Shown: in pieces, positions 22,614-30,836 of the stretch
Layout: each line of letters opens with the position of its first letter
How positions within the stretch are numbered: the first letter of the stretch is position 1
DNA from: Planctomycetaceae bacterium
GTDB lineage: Bacteria > Planctomycetota > Phycisphaerae > Phycisphaerales > UBA1924
Assembly: GCA_027487735.1 (NCBI GenBank)
Contig: JAIYDA010000088.1
Span: 1-49,337 of the forward strand
Length of the DNA: 49,337 nt
Reading direction: 5' to 3'
Notes under the pieces: generated by a model
Told to the model about the DNA's origin: nothing
The model's input: the letters and a program-made list of their open reading frames with translations, nothing else
Databases searched by the model: none
Position numbers and translations under genes: made by a program

Positions 22614-24617
22614 ATGGCAAAGCAACGCGTGATCGTGGTGGGCGGCGGGCTGGCGGGGCTCTCGGCGTGCGTGCGCGTCGCGGAGGCTGGCGTCGATGTC
22701 GACCTCTTCAGCATGGTTCCGGTGAAGCGCAGCCACAGCGTGTGCGCCCAGGGCGGCATCAACGCCTGCAACGAGGTGGCGCGGCAGCAGGGCTACAGCG
22801 AGTATGAGCACTTTGACGAGACGATCTACGGCGGCGACTTCCTTGCTGACCAGCACCCGGTGCTGGAGATGGCGAACTGGGCGCCGAAGATCATCGACCT
22901 GCTCGATCGCATGGGCGTGCCCTTCAATCGCACCAACGAGGGGTATCGCGATCTGCGGTTGTTTGGTGGCAGCCTGTTCAAGCGCACGCACTTTGCGGGC
23001 GCCACGACCGGGCAGCAGTTGCTGTACGCCCTGGACGAGCAGACCCGTCGCTACGAGGCGGACGGCAAGGTGAACAAGTATGAGTTCTGGGAGTTTTTGG
23101 GCCCCGTCGTGAGCGACGGGCGGTGCGTGGGCATCGTGGCGCAGGACATGCGAACGATGCAGGTGCGCAGCTTCCGGGCGGATGCGGTGGTGATGGCCAC
23201 GGGCGGGTGCGGGCTGGTGTATGGCAAGAGCACCAACAGCGTGGTGTGCACGGGCGCGGCGGCGGCGCGGTGCTTCCAAGCCGGCGCGTGGTATGGCAAC
23301 CCGGAGATGATCCAGGTGCACCCGACGGCGATTCCCGGTGCGGACAAGCTGCGCCTCATGAGCGAGAGCGCACGTGGCGAGGGCGGGCGCGTGTGGGTGC
23401 CCGCGATCAAGGGGCAGGACGGGCGCTGGGGCAAGCACCCGCGCAGCGGCGAGGACCCGAAGAAGATTCCTGAGAACGAACGCTACTACTTCCTCGAGGA
23501 GCGCTATCCGGCGTATGGCAACATCGTGCCGCGCGACATCGCGACGCGCGAGATCTTCGACATCTGCGTGAACGAGGGGATGGGCGTTGCGAACGAGAAC
23601 CAGGTGTATCTGGACTTGACGCACCGCGACCCGGAATACCTCGCGCGCAAACTGGGCGGCATCCTCGACATCTATGAGAAGTTCGTGGGCGATGACCCGA
23701 AGTTCACGCCCATGAAGATCTTCCCCGCGGTGCACTACAGCATGGGCGGGCTGTGGACGCAGTTTAGCAAGGGCAGCTACAACCCCAGCGAGCCGCGCGA
23801 CAAGCACAAGAGCGGCACGCGTGCGCCCATCGGCGCTGAGGTGGGCATGGGCATGGAGTATGGCTCGCCCATCAACAGCAGCACAAACATTCCTGGGCTG
23901 TATGCCTTTGGCGAGGTGAACTTTGCGTATCACGGCGCAAACCGCCTGGGCGCGAACGCGCTGCTGAGCTGCCTGTTTGACGGGCTGTGCTGCGGCGTGA
24001 GCGTGGTGAACTATGTGCGCAGCGCCGAGGTGAGCAAGGCGCCCGCGGAGATGCTGACCAGCAGCGCGTACGACGCGGTGGTGGAGCAGGAGAACGCGAA
24101 GATCAAGCGCTTCACGGACACGGTGGGCAAGGCCGATGCCAGCCCGCTGTTCAACCCCTACCAGATCCACAAGGAGCTGGGGCAGGAGATGACAGCGGCG
24201 TGCACGGTGGTGAAGAGCGCGGCACGACTGGAGCAGTGCCGCACCAAGATCGCGGAGCTGCGCGATCGCTTTGGCAAGGTGCGCCTGGGCGACGCGGCGA
24301 CGTGGACGAACCAGACCCTGAGCTACACCCGCTGCGTGGGCGACATGCTGCTCATCTCCGAGGCGATCTGCCTCGCGAGCATCGAGCGCAAGGAGAGCCG
24401 CGGGGCGCACTATCGCACGGACTACCCCACGCGCGACGACGCGAACTACATGAAGAGCACCGTCGCGAAGTTCAGCAAGCCCATGCAGAGCACGGTGATC
24501 GAGCTGTTTGAGATCGACGCGAGCCTCATCCGTCCGACGGCACGCACCTATGGCAAGACGGACCCGGTGGGGGCTGGCGGCGCGGCGAGCAAGAAGGTGG
24601 CGAGCCCGGAGGTGTGA
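22614..24617 (+). CDS. sdhA: Succinate dehydrogenase/fumarate reductase flavoprotein subunit
   Basis: It oxidises succinate to fumarate with covalently bound FAD. 667 aa. Visible: dinucleotide fold VVGGGLAGLSA (8-18); KRSHSVCAQGG with His41 as FAD attachment; NPEMIQVHPTAIPG; the capping-domain/active-site region SARGEGGRVWVP; the HYSMGGLWT segment; FAD motif ANRLGANALLSCLFDG; and SRGAHYRTDYPTRDD near the C-terminus. An AGAAGGAA stretch before the ATG at 22614 supports the start. It follows sdhC by 153 bases, which is long for a core operon and contains a 13-bp-spaced duplication of GACTGAAGGGT. The stop overlaps a GTG of the next frame. Confidence 0.97.
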   Translation: MAKQRVIVVGGGLAGLSACVRVAEAGVDVDLFSMVPVKRSHSVCAQGGINACNEVARQQGYSEYEHFDETIYGGDFLADQHPVLEMANWAPKIIDLLDRMGVPFNRTNEGYRDLRLFGGSLFKRTHFAGATTGQQLLYALDEQTRRYEADGKVNKYEFWEFLGPVVSDGRCVGIVAQDMRTMQVRSFRADAVVMATGGCGLVYGKSTNSVVCTGAAAARCFQAGAWYGNPEMIQVHPTAIPGADKLRLMSESARGEGGRVWVPAIKGQDGRWGKHPRSGEDPKKIPENERYYFLEERYPAYGNIVPRDIATREIFDICVNEGMGVANENQVYLDLTHRDPEYLARKLGGILDIYEKFVGDDPKFTPMKIFPAVHYSMGGLWTQFSKGSYNPSEPRDKHKSGTRAPIGAEVGMGMEYGSPINSSTNIPGLYAFGEVNFAYHGANRLGANALLSCLFDGLCCGVSVVNYVRSAEVSKAPAEMLTSSAYDAVVEQENAKIKRFTDTVGKADASPLFNPYQIHKELGQEMTAACTVVKSAARLEQCRTKIAELRDRFGKVRLGDAATWTNQTLSYTRCVGDMLLISEAICLASIERKESRGAHYRTDYPTRDDANYMKSTVAKFSKPMQSTVIELFEIDASLIRPTARTYGKTDPVGAGGAASKKVASPEV

Positions 24618-24706
24618 GGCAGGCCCACCCTCCGTCGGACGCTGCACGGACATTGAGCAACGCACGCACCGGGAAAGCCCAGCCAGGCCGCACCCAACAC
24701 ACACAC

Positions 24707-25306
24707 ATGGCAAGTCGCAAGGCACAACCCGGGCCAGTTCACCCGCCCTCGACCGGCAACCCGCCGGGCGTGGACGAGATGATCGCGCTCGCACGCCGCG
24801 TAACGCGTGCCACCGGCGCGCCGGTGGTGGGCGGAGTAGCGGTGCTGCTGCACGGCGGCGGACGGCACACGCGCGACATCGACGTGTACAGCGCGAACTT
24901 CTGGGAGACGCACACCAAGCTCGAATCCGCGGGAATGCTGTGGGACGCGAGCCGACGCGAACATCTGATCGATGGCGTCGGGATTCACATGGTGGGCGAT
25001 GATTCGCTGGGTGGCCCGCCCAAGCGCGTGAGCACGATTCGTGATGTGAAGGTGATCGGGCTCGCCGACCTGATTCGCGGCAAGCTCACCGTCGGGCTCT
25101 CGAGCATTCGCCGCAGCAAGGACATTGCCCACGTGCTCGACCTCATCGAGCGCATCCCCCTCGACAAGGCCTTCGCGGCCAAGCTGCCGCGCAACCTGCG
25201 CAGTCCGTTCAAGGAACTCGTCGACCAGGTCTTTCAACCCGCGCGCGACAACAAGCGCGGCAACCCGATTCCTCCCGCTATCTTCCTCAAGAGGCACGCC
25301 CCATGA
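24707..25306 (+). CDS. Nucleotidyltransferase-fold protein inside the sdh operon
   Basis: 199 aa. Residues 38-60 show a nucleotidyltransferase superfamily signature: GG (42-43), then LLHGGGRHTRDIDVY with the metal-binding pair Asp57/Asp59. LADLIRGKLTVGL and RRSKDIAHVLDLI downstream resemble AbiEii/MNT-type and related NTase-like proteins. Whether it is catalytically active is uncertain, and no partner antitoxin-type gene is adjacent. The frame is open back to a GTG at 24614 that overlaps the sdhA stop; I prefer the ATG at 24707 because the extra 31 residues are low-complexity. Its stop overlaps the sdhB ATG (ATGA), so it is translated with sdhB. A gene of this kind between sdhA and sdhB is unusual. 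Confidence 0.7.
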   Translation: MASRKAQPGPVHPPSTGNPPGVDEMIALARRVTRATGAPVVGGVAVLLHGGGRHTRDIDVYSANFWETHTKLESAGMLWDASRREHLIDGVGIHMVGDDSLGGPPKRVSTIRDVKVIGLADLIRGKLTVGLSSIRRSKDIAHVLDLIERIPLDKAFAAKLPRNLRSPFKELVDQVFQPARDNKRGNPIPPAIFLKRHAP

Positions 25307-26148
25307 TCCAAACTCTCACGTCCACATCCTCCGCGGCGCTCGCCGCTTCCAACCGTCGCATCGCCAAGCAGGGGCGCACGGTGCAGGTCAGCATCAAGCG
25401 GTGCGACGGGCCCAACAAGCCCAGCCGGTGGGAGACCTTCAAGGTCACGACCGAGCGCGGGATGAACGTCATCAGCGCGCTCATGCAGATCGCGGCGAAC
25501 CCCACCACCATCGACGGCAAGCAGACCACGCCCCCAGTGTGGGACAGCGGCTGCCTGGAAGAGGTCTGCGGGTCGTGCACGATGGTGATCAACGGCAAGG
25601 TGCGGCAGAGCTGCTCGTGCCTGCTGGATGACTATGTTCCCAACGAGGGGGACACGCTGACGCTGGAGCCCATGAGCAAGTTCCCGGTGATTCGCGACCT
25701 GTGGGTCGATCGCGAGCGCCTCTTTCACAACCTCAAGCGCGTGAAGGCGTGGGTGCCCATCGACGGCACCTACAGCCTCGGCGCTGGCCCGCGCGAGACG
25801 CCCGCGAAGCAGGAGACACGCTACAAGCTCAGCGAGTGCATGAGCTGCGGATGCTGCCTGGAGGCCTGCCCGCAGTTCAACGTGGAGGAGGACAAGGCAC
25901 AGTGGGACACGAGCTTTATCGGCGCCCATGCCATCAGCCAGGCCCGCCTGTTCAATGAGCACGAGACGGGCAAGCAGTTGAAGGACGAACGCATTGACGT
26001 GCTGATGGGCCCGGGCGGCGTGAACGACTGCGGCAACGCCCAGAACTGCGTAAAGGTCTGCCCCAAGCACATCCCCCTCACCGAGAGCATCGCCGCGATC
26101 GGACGGGCGGTGACGATCCGCAGCTTCGTGAAGTTCTTCAAGGGCTAA
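25303..26148 (+). CDS. sdhB: Succinate dehydrogenase/fumarate reductase iron-sulfur subunit
   Basis: It carries electrons from FAD to the membrane anchor through three Fe-S clusters. 281 aa. [2Fe-2S]: C84-x4-C89-x2-C92 and C104 (CLEEVCGSC, then SC). [4Fe-4S]: C179-x2-C182-x2-C185-x3-C189 (CMSCGCCLEACP). The third cluster uses CGNAQNCVKVCPK. The start ATG overlaps the preceding stop as ATGA. The N-terminal 20 residues are Ser/Thr/Ala-rich and add to the usual length. It is the last gene of the cluster; the gap that follows contains three tandem-repeat stretches. Confidence 0.96.
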   Translation: MIQTLTSTSSAALAASNRRIAKQGRTVQVSIKRCDGPNKPSRWETFKVTTERGMNVISALMQIAANPTTIDGKQTTPPVWDSGCLEEVCGSCTMVINGKVRQSCSCLLDDYVPNEGDTLTLEPMSKFPVIRDLWVDRERLFHNLKRVKAWVPIDGTYSLGAGPRETPAKQETRYKLSECMSCGCCLEACPQFNVEEDKAQWDTSFIGAHAISQARLFNEHETGKQLKDERIDVLMGPGGVNDCGNAQNCVKVCPKHIPLTESIAAIGRAVTIRSFVKFFKG

Positions 26149-26286
26149 GACAGGACTGGGCGGAGAGACGCTGCAGAGAAATCTCAGCACAGAGACGCAG
26201 AGGAAGAGGAGAGAAACGACCAAGGGCAGTGTTTGCCAAGTGCAGTTTCGCTTGCAGCAGATTGCTTTGCTCTCGTCCTTGGCTGC

Positions 26287-26314
26287 TTGTTTCTTGTCGC
26301 CTATCTCTTGTCAC
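26287..26314. repeat. STRR-like heptamer array D (4 units)
   Basis: TTGTTTC, TTGTCGC, CTATCTC, TTGTCAC on the + strand; on the minus strand GTGACAA, GAGATAG, GCGACAA, GAAACAA, closely related to array B units (GTGACAG, GCGACAG, GAAACAG). Confidence 0.75.
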
Positions 26315-26352
26315 CAGCCTGACCCCTACCCGTTTTTCTCCTCCTCCCCTTC

Positions 26353-26392
26353 GTCTCTGAGTCCCTGAGTCTCTGAGCCTCTGTCTCTCTGT
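26353..26392. repeat. STRR-like octamer array E (5 units)
   Basis: GTCTCTGA, GTCCCTGA, GTCTCTGA, GCCTCTGT, CTCTCTGT, ending one base before the stop codon of the wecG-like gene. Confidence 0.8.
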
Positions 26393-26393
26393 G

Positions 26394-27215
26394 CTAACTC
26401 TTCCCTTGCCGCGTCCCCAGCACGCCGCGGGCTGCGCTCGTGGCGAGCAGGCGCAGCGCGAAAGGAATGCCGTGGACGAGGTAGCGCTTGCCTAGCCGGC
26501 CTGGCTCTTGGGCCATGCGGTGGAGCCATTCCAGCCCGAGCTTCTGCAGCAGCTTGGGGGCACGCTCCACGTCGCCCGTCACGAAGCTGAAGCTGATACC
26601 CACGCCCAAAAACCACGCACGCGGCAGGTGCGGGCGCAGGGCCTTGATGAGCACCTCTTGCTTGGGCGCGCCGAGTGCCACGAAGATGATGTCTGCCTCT
26701 GCCGCGCGCAGCTGGGGTAGCAGCGTGGGCACATAGCTTGGGTCTTTCTCAAAGCCAAAGGGTGGGCATGCGGTGCCGGCGATGCGAAGCACCGGGTGGC
26801 GCTGCTGCAGCACCTTCGCGGCTTGCTCTGCCACGCCCGGGTTGCCACCGAGGAGGAACATGCTCAGCCCCTCGCGCTCGGCGCGGGCGGAGAGGCTGTT
26901 GATGAGGTCGCTGCCCGCGACACGCTCGGGCAAAGGCGTGCGCTGCAAGCGGCTTGCCCACACCAGGGGCATGCCATCGGCGGTGCGCAGGGTGGTGCCC
27001 TCGCAGAGCTGAGCAAACTCGAGCTCGTTGCAGAGCTTGCGCAGAATGTCGAGGTTGGGCGTGAGCACCCACCCCCCCACGCCCGCCTTGCTGGCGCTCG
27101 CGATGTGGGCCAGCGTCTGCTCCATCGTCAGGTGATGCACCCAGGAGGAGAGGAGGGGGATGCGGGGGGGCTCGCCCGGCGCTTGCGCTGTGGGCTGGAC
27201 GAAAGGCTCGCTCAT
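26394..27215 (-). CDS. WecG/TagA/CpsF family glycosyltransferase
   Basis: The GT26 family transfers a hexosamine-type sugar to a lipid-linked intermediate in common-antigen, teichoic-acid linkage or exopolysaccharide synthesis, at the inner face of the membrane. 273 aa, typical length. Family motifs: LTPNLDILRKL (about 51-61), TADGMPLVWASRL (83-95), ERVAGSDL, FLLGGNPGVAEQAAKVL, ADIIFVALGAPKQE, and the C-terminal GLEWLHRMAQEPGRLGKRYL. The substrate is not deducible. Its ATG overlaps the prfB stop (ATGA), so it is translationally coupled to prfB, an odd pairing by function. Confidence 0.92.
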   Translation of the reverse strand: MSEPFVQPTAQAPGEPPRIPLLSSWVHHLTMEQTLAHIASASKAGVGGWVLTPNLDILRKLCNELEFAQLCEGTTLRTADGMPLVWASRLQRTPLPERVAGSDLINSLSARAEREGLSMFLLGGNPGVAEQAAKVLQQRHPVLRIAGTACPPFGFEKDPSYVPTLLPQLRAAEADIIFVALGAPKQEVLIKALRPHLPRAWFLGVGISFSFVTGDVERAPKLLQKLGLEWLHRMAQEPGRLGKRYLVHGIPFALRLLATSAARGVLGTRQGKS

Positions 27216-28331
27216 CCCCGCGCCTTCTCCCGCCCCGCGCGACGGCGCTTCAGCTCCGCGTCGATGAAGTCGGCGATCTCGCCTCGCAGCACGGCTTCGT
27301 AGTCGCGGCTTTCGTGATTGGTGCGGTGGTCTTTCACGCGATTGTCATAGAAGACGTAGCTGCGAATCTGGCTACCCCAGCCCTGCTCCAGGCTGCCGCC
27401 CTGGGCCTTGGCGATCTCCGCCTCGCGCCGCTCGTCCTCGATCTGCTGCAGCTTTGCCTGCAGCACCGCGAGGGCCTGGCTGCGGTTCTGGGGCTGGTCG
27501 CGATAGGTGCTCGCAACGACCTGCATACCCGTCGGGATGTGCGTGACGCGCACGGCGGTGGCGACCTTGTTCACGTTCTGCCCGCCCGGCCCGCGTGCCC
27601 GCACGAAGGGCTCGATGATCAGGTCCTTATCAGGAATCGTGATGTCGCTCTGCTCAAACTCGGGTGAGACCTCAACGGTTGCGAAGCTCGTCTGCCGCTT
27701 GCCCTGGGCGTTGAAGGGGCTGACACGGGCGAGGCGGTGGCTGCCGCGCTCGCACTTGAGGTAGCCAAACGCGTAGGGGCCCTTGAGGTGCAGCGTCACG
27801 CTGTCGATGCCCACCTCGGCGCCGAAGCCCTTGTCGACCTCTTCCATCGCGAAGCCCATCTTCTCGCAGTAGAAGATGTACATGCGGAGCAGCATGTCCG
27901 CCCAGTCGTTGGCCTCGGTGCCTCCGACTCCGGCAGAGATCGTGAGGAAGCAGTTGCGGAAGTCGTGCGGATCGCTCAGCAGGCTCTGCAGCTCGATCTT
28001 TTCCATCCGCTGCACGAGCTGGAAGAGCGTCTCGTCGGCCTCTTTCAGCAGGTCGGCGTCGCCCGCCTCTTTGGCCATCTCGATGCCGAGCTTCGCGTCG
28101 TCGAAGTCCTTGATTGCCTGCGAAAGCGGCTCGATCTGGGCGCGGAGGAGCTTGGCCTCGCCCACGGTCTTGTTTGCCTGCGCCTGGTTGTTCCAGAAGC
28201 CATCGCCTGCCATCAGGTCTTCCAGCTCTCTCCGACGGACCATCTTGCGGTCGTAGTCAAAGAGAGTCGCGGATGGTTGCAATCCGCGCCTCAAGATCGG
28301 CGATCACGGTGTTGTGAGAGTCAAAGTGCAT
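27212..28331 (-). CDS. prfB: Peptide chain release factor 2, with +1 programmed frameshift
   Basis: RF2 releases peptides at UGA and UAA. The first frame starts at ATG 28331 and encodes MHFDSHNTVIADLEARIATI plus RDSL, then meets an in-frame TGA as codon 25 in the context CTT TGA C (28262-28256). A +1 slip on CTT continues as DYDRKMVRRRELEDL and through the whole factor to 27212. This is the classical RF2 autoregulatory site. In the main frame the codon-recognition loop SPF is in RVSPFNAQGKRQTS and the catalytic GGQ is in ARGPGGQNVNKV. The upstream internal Shine-Dalgarno of E. coli (AGGGGG) is not visible before the slip site. A TATACT lies ten bases before the ATG. Confidence 0.96.
28256..28262 (-). 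promoter_or_regulatory. prfB +1 frameshift site CTTTGAC
   Basis: Slip codon CTT (28262-28260), UGA stop (28259-28257) and following C. Low RF2 favours slippage, so the site autoregulates RF2. The preceding bases are GCGACT, without an AGGGGG-type stimulator. Confidence 0.93.
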
Positions 28332-28361
28332 GGGGGCGAGTATAGAGGGGGTGGGGCGAGA

Positions 28362-28393
28362 AATGGGCAAACGGTCAAATGGGCAAAGAGCTC
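28362..28393. repeat. STRR-like octamer array F (3-4 units)
   Basis: AATGGGCA, AACGGTCA, AATGGGCA, then AAGAGCTC, in the short gap between prfB and uvrB and nine bases from the uvrB stop. Confidence 0.7.
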
Positions 28394-28402
28394 GTGGGGG
28401 GG

Positions 28403-30694
28403 TTAGCCGCGCTTCTTGCGTTTGCCGGGCTTGCTGCCGGGGGAGCCGGGGGCGGCTTTGTCCGGGCGGTCCTTGCGTTTGCTGCCCGATTTGGCATCAA
28501 CCTCGCTGCGGCGCACCTTCACGTCGGCGTTCGGGCCCGCGCTGGCGATGCGCTGCTTGAGCTTGGTCACGGCATCGCGCAGGTGCGCGGCACGCTCAAA
28601 GTGCAGGTCGCGGGCAGCCTCGAGCATCTCCTGCTCCAACTGCTGCACCAGCTCACCAATCGCGACAGCGGGCTCGGCGGTTGCCATCGCCTCACGCGCG
28701 TTCTTGCGGGCCTGCAGCTCGTGCGCGAGCCCGCGCCGCACGCTTTTGGTGATGGTCTGCGGCACGATGCCGTGCAACGTGTTGTACGCCACTTGCTTTG
28801 CGCGGCGGCGTTCGGTCTCGTCGATGGCGTTCTGCATCGCGGGCGTCACTTTGTCGGCGTACATGATCACCGTGCCGTGCACGTTGCGGGCGGCGCGGCC
28901 CATGAGCTGGATGAGGCTCGTCGGGCTGCGCAAAAAACCCTCCTTGTCGGCATCGAGGATTGCGACCAGCGACACCTCGGGCAGGTCCAACCCTTCACGC
29001 AGCAGGTTCACGCCCACGAGTACGTCAAAGTTGCCCAGACGCAGATCGACCAGAATCTCCACGCGCTCGAGCGTCTCGATGTCGCTGTGCAAATAGCGCA
29101 CGCGCAGTCCCTTTTCCGCAAGGTAGCTCGCGAGGTCCTCGCACAGGCGCTTCGTGAGCGCAGTCACCAGGATGCGTTCGCCCTTCTCGATGCGTGCCTG
29201 ACACTCCTTCAGCAAATCGGGCACCTGCCCATCGGTGGGCTTGAGCACGATCTGCGGGTCGAGCAGGCCCGTGGGACGAATCACCTGTTCAGCTACCACC
29301 CCCTGGGTCTTCTCAAGCTCATACGGCGCAGGCGTCGCGCTCACATACAACACCTGCGGCACCACCGACTCAAACTCCTCGAATCGCAACGGGCGATTGT
29401 CCAGCGCGCTGGGCAGGCGAAAGCCGTGGTCCACGAGCACCGTCTTGCGGGCGCGGTCGCCATTGAACATCGCGCGAATCTGCGGCACCGTGACGTGGCT
29501 CTCGTCGATCACGAGCAGCCAATCGCGATAGTTGGGGCGGGGCACGCTCTCGTTCGCGATGCGATCGGTGTCGACCGAGCGGTAGCCTCGCACGACGAAC
29601 TCGTCCTCTTGGCTTCCAGCAGGTGCCGCGCCAGCGCTCGTGCCGCCATCCAGCGTCTCGCCCCGCCGCACGAGCGCCGAACCGTCGGCCCCCTCCACCG
29701 GCGCAAAGTCGAAGTAATCCAGCAGCGTGTAGGGCCGCTCGCCCGGCATGCGCCCATCCATAAACCTCGAGTAGTTCTCGATGCCCGGGCACGTGCCCGT
29801 CTCTTGCAGCAGCTCGATGTCGTACTTCGTGCGGCTGATGAGACGCTGGGCCTCCAGCAGCTTGCCCTCGCTGCGAAGCTGCAGCACGCGCTGGTCCATC
29901 TCTTCGCGAATCTGCTGCACCGCGGTGCGGAGTTGCTCCTCGGGCATCACGTAGTGCACCGCGGGGAAGAGGAAGAACTGCTTCTCCTCCCCCAGCACCT
30001 CGCCGCTGGTGGGGTTGAGCAGCTCGATGCGTTCGATCTCATCGCCAAACAGCTCGATATGCACCGCGAACTTCTCGTACGCGGGCCACACATCCAGCGC
30101 ATCCCCCCGCACACGAAACTGCCCGCGCTTCCACTCCAGCTCGCTGCGGTTGTATTGCATGCCCGTGAGCGCAGCCAGTAGCGCACGCCGGTTCACGCGG
30201 CTGCCGCGAGTCAGCGTCAGCACACGCTGCCCATAAGCGATGGGGCTGCCAAGGCCAAAGATGCAGCTCACGCTCGCGACCACCACGCTGTCGCGTCGGC
30301 TGAGCACGTTGCTCGTTGCCGCGAGGCGGAGCTGGTCGAGGTCGTCGTTGCGGCTGCTGTCCTTCTCGATGTAGATGTCGCGCTGCGGGATGTACGCCTC
30401 GGGCTGGTAGTAGTCGTAGTAGCTCACAAAGTAGTTCACGCTGTTGTGCGGAAACAGCTCGCGCATCTCTTCATACAGCTGGGCCGCGAGGGTCTTGTTG
30501 TGGCTCAGAATGAGCGTTGGGCGCCGCAGCTGCGCAATGACGTGCGCCACCGTAAAGGTCTTGCCCGTTCCCGTTGCTCCCAGCAGCGTCGCCGCGGGCT
30601 TGCCCGCACGCAGATCGCGCACGATCTGCTCGATCGCCTGGGGCTGGTCGCCCGTGGGGACAAACGGAGAGACGACTTCGAAGCTGCGTGCCAC
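28403..30694 (-). CDS. uvrB: Excinuclease ABC subunit UvrB
   Basis: UvrB verifies DNA damage for UvrA and recruits UvrC in nucleotide excision repair. 763 aa, about 90 longer than E. coli UvrB. Visible: Walker A GATGTGKT (39-46), the beta-hairpin FVSYYDYYQPEAYIP, the DESH box LLVIDESHVT, SATPAPYELE, LHSDIETLER, and motif VI GRAARNVHGT. The UVR coiled coil is near 700-735 (LEQEMLEAARDLHFERAAHL). About 60 extra residues (about 328-391) lie between TLLDYF and LLVIDESH, where the family has about ten. The tail after UVR is Lys/Arg-rich. Start codon GTG (MARSFEVVSPF). Confidence 0.97.
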   Translation of the reverse strand: MARSFEVVSPFVPTGDQPQAIEQIVRDLRAGKPAATLLGATGTGKTFTVAHVIAQLRRPTLILSHNKTLAAQLYEEMRELFPHNSVNYFVSYYDYYQPEAYIPQRDIYIEKDSSRNDDLDQLRLAATSNVLSRRDSVVVASVSCIFGLGSPIAYGQRVLTLTRGSRVNRRALLAALTGMQYNRSELEWKRGQFRVRGDALDVWPAYEKFAVHIELFGDEIERIELLNPTSGEVLGEEKQFFLFPAVHYVMPEEQLRTAVQQIREEMDQRVLQLRSEGKLLEAQRLISRTKYDIELLQETGTCPGIENYSRFMDGRMPGERPYTLLDYFDFAPVEGADGSALVRRGETLDGGTSAGAAPAGSQEDEFVVRGYRSVDTDRIANESVPRPNYRDWLLVIDESHVTVPQIRAMFNGDRARKTVLVDHGFRLPSALDNRPLRFEEFESVVPQVLYVSATPAPYELEKTQGVVAEQVIRPTGLLDPQIVLKPTDGQVPDLLKECQARIEKGERILVTALTKRLCEDLASYLAEKGLRVRYLHSDIETLERVEILVDLRLGNFDVLVGVNLLREGLDLPEVSLVAILDADKEGFLRSPTSLIQLMGRAARNVHGTVIMYADKVTPAMQNAIDETERRRAKQVAYNTLHGIVPQTITKSVRRGLAHELQARKNAREAMATAEPAVAIGELVQQLEQEMLEAARDLHFERAAHLRDAVTKLKQRIASAGPNADVKVRRSEVDAKSGSKRKDRPDKAAPGSPGSKPGKRKKRG

Positions 30695-30836
30695 GAATGA
30701 ACGCTAGCACGCCTTCTCGAAAGTCGCACTCTCGGAGGCAGATTGCCTATCTTTCAGCTTCGACGGGTGGACATCGGTTGCGCAATCAGAGTTCGTCTAC
30801 CAGTCTCTCACAGGCGCCTCTTGGAGAACAGATCGC

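Larger units (their letters stand above)
26186..26395. repeat. Long-range inverted pair flanking the sdhB-wecG gap
   Basis: AGCACAGAGACGCAGAGG (26186-26203) is the inverted copy, 16 of 18, of CCTCTGTCTCTCTGTGCT (26378-26395). The right arm ends in the stop codon of the minus-strand glycosyltransferase. The 174-base interior carries arrays D and E. The arms look like copies of a common intergenic sequence inserted in opposite directions. Confidence 0.6.

Noticed and set aside
24614..25306. A complete toxin-antitoxin pair around the nucleotidyltransferase-fold gene
   Set aside because: Both neighbours are succinate dehydrogenase subunits; there is no second small gene, so a TA module is not supported.
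28212..28294. prfB start within the main frame at the MRRGLQ codon region
   Set aside because: Residues before DYDRKM do not fit RF2, and the real start lies in the other frame before the CTTTGAC slip site.
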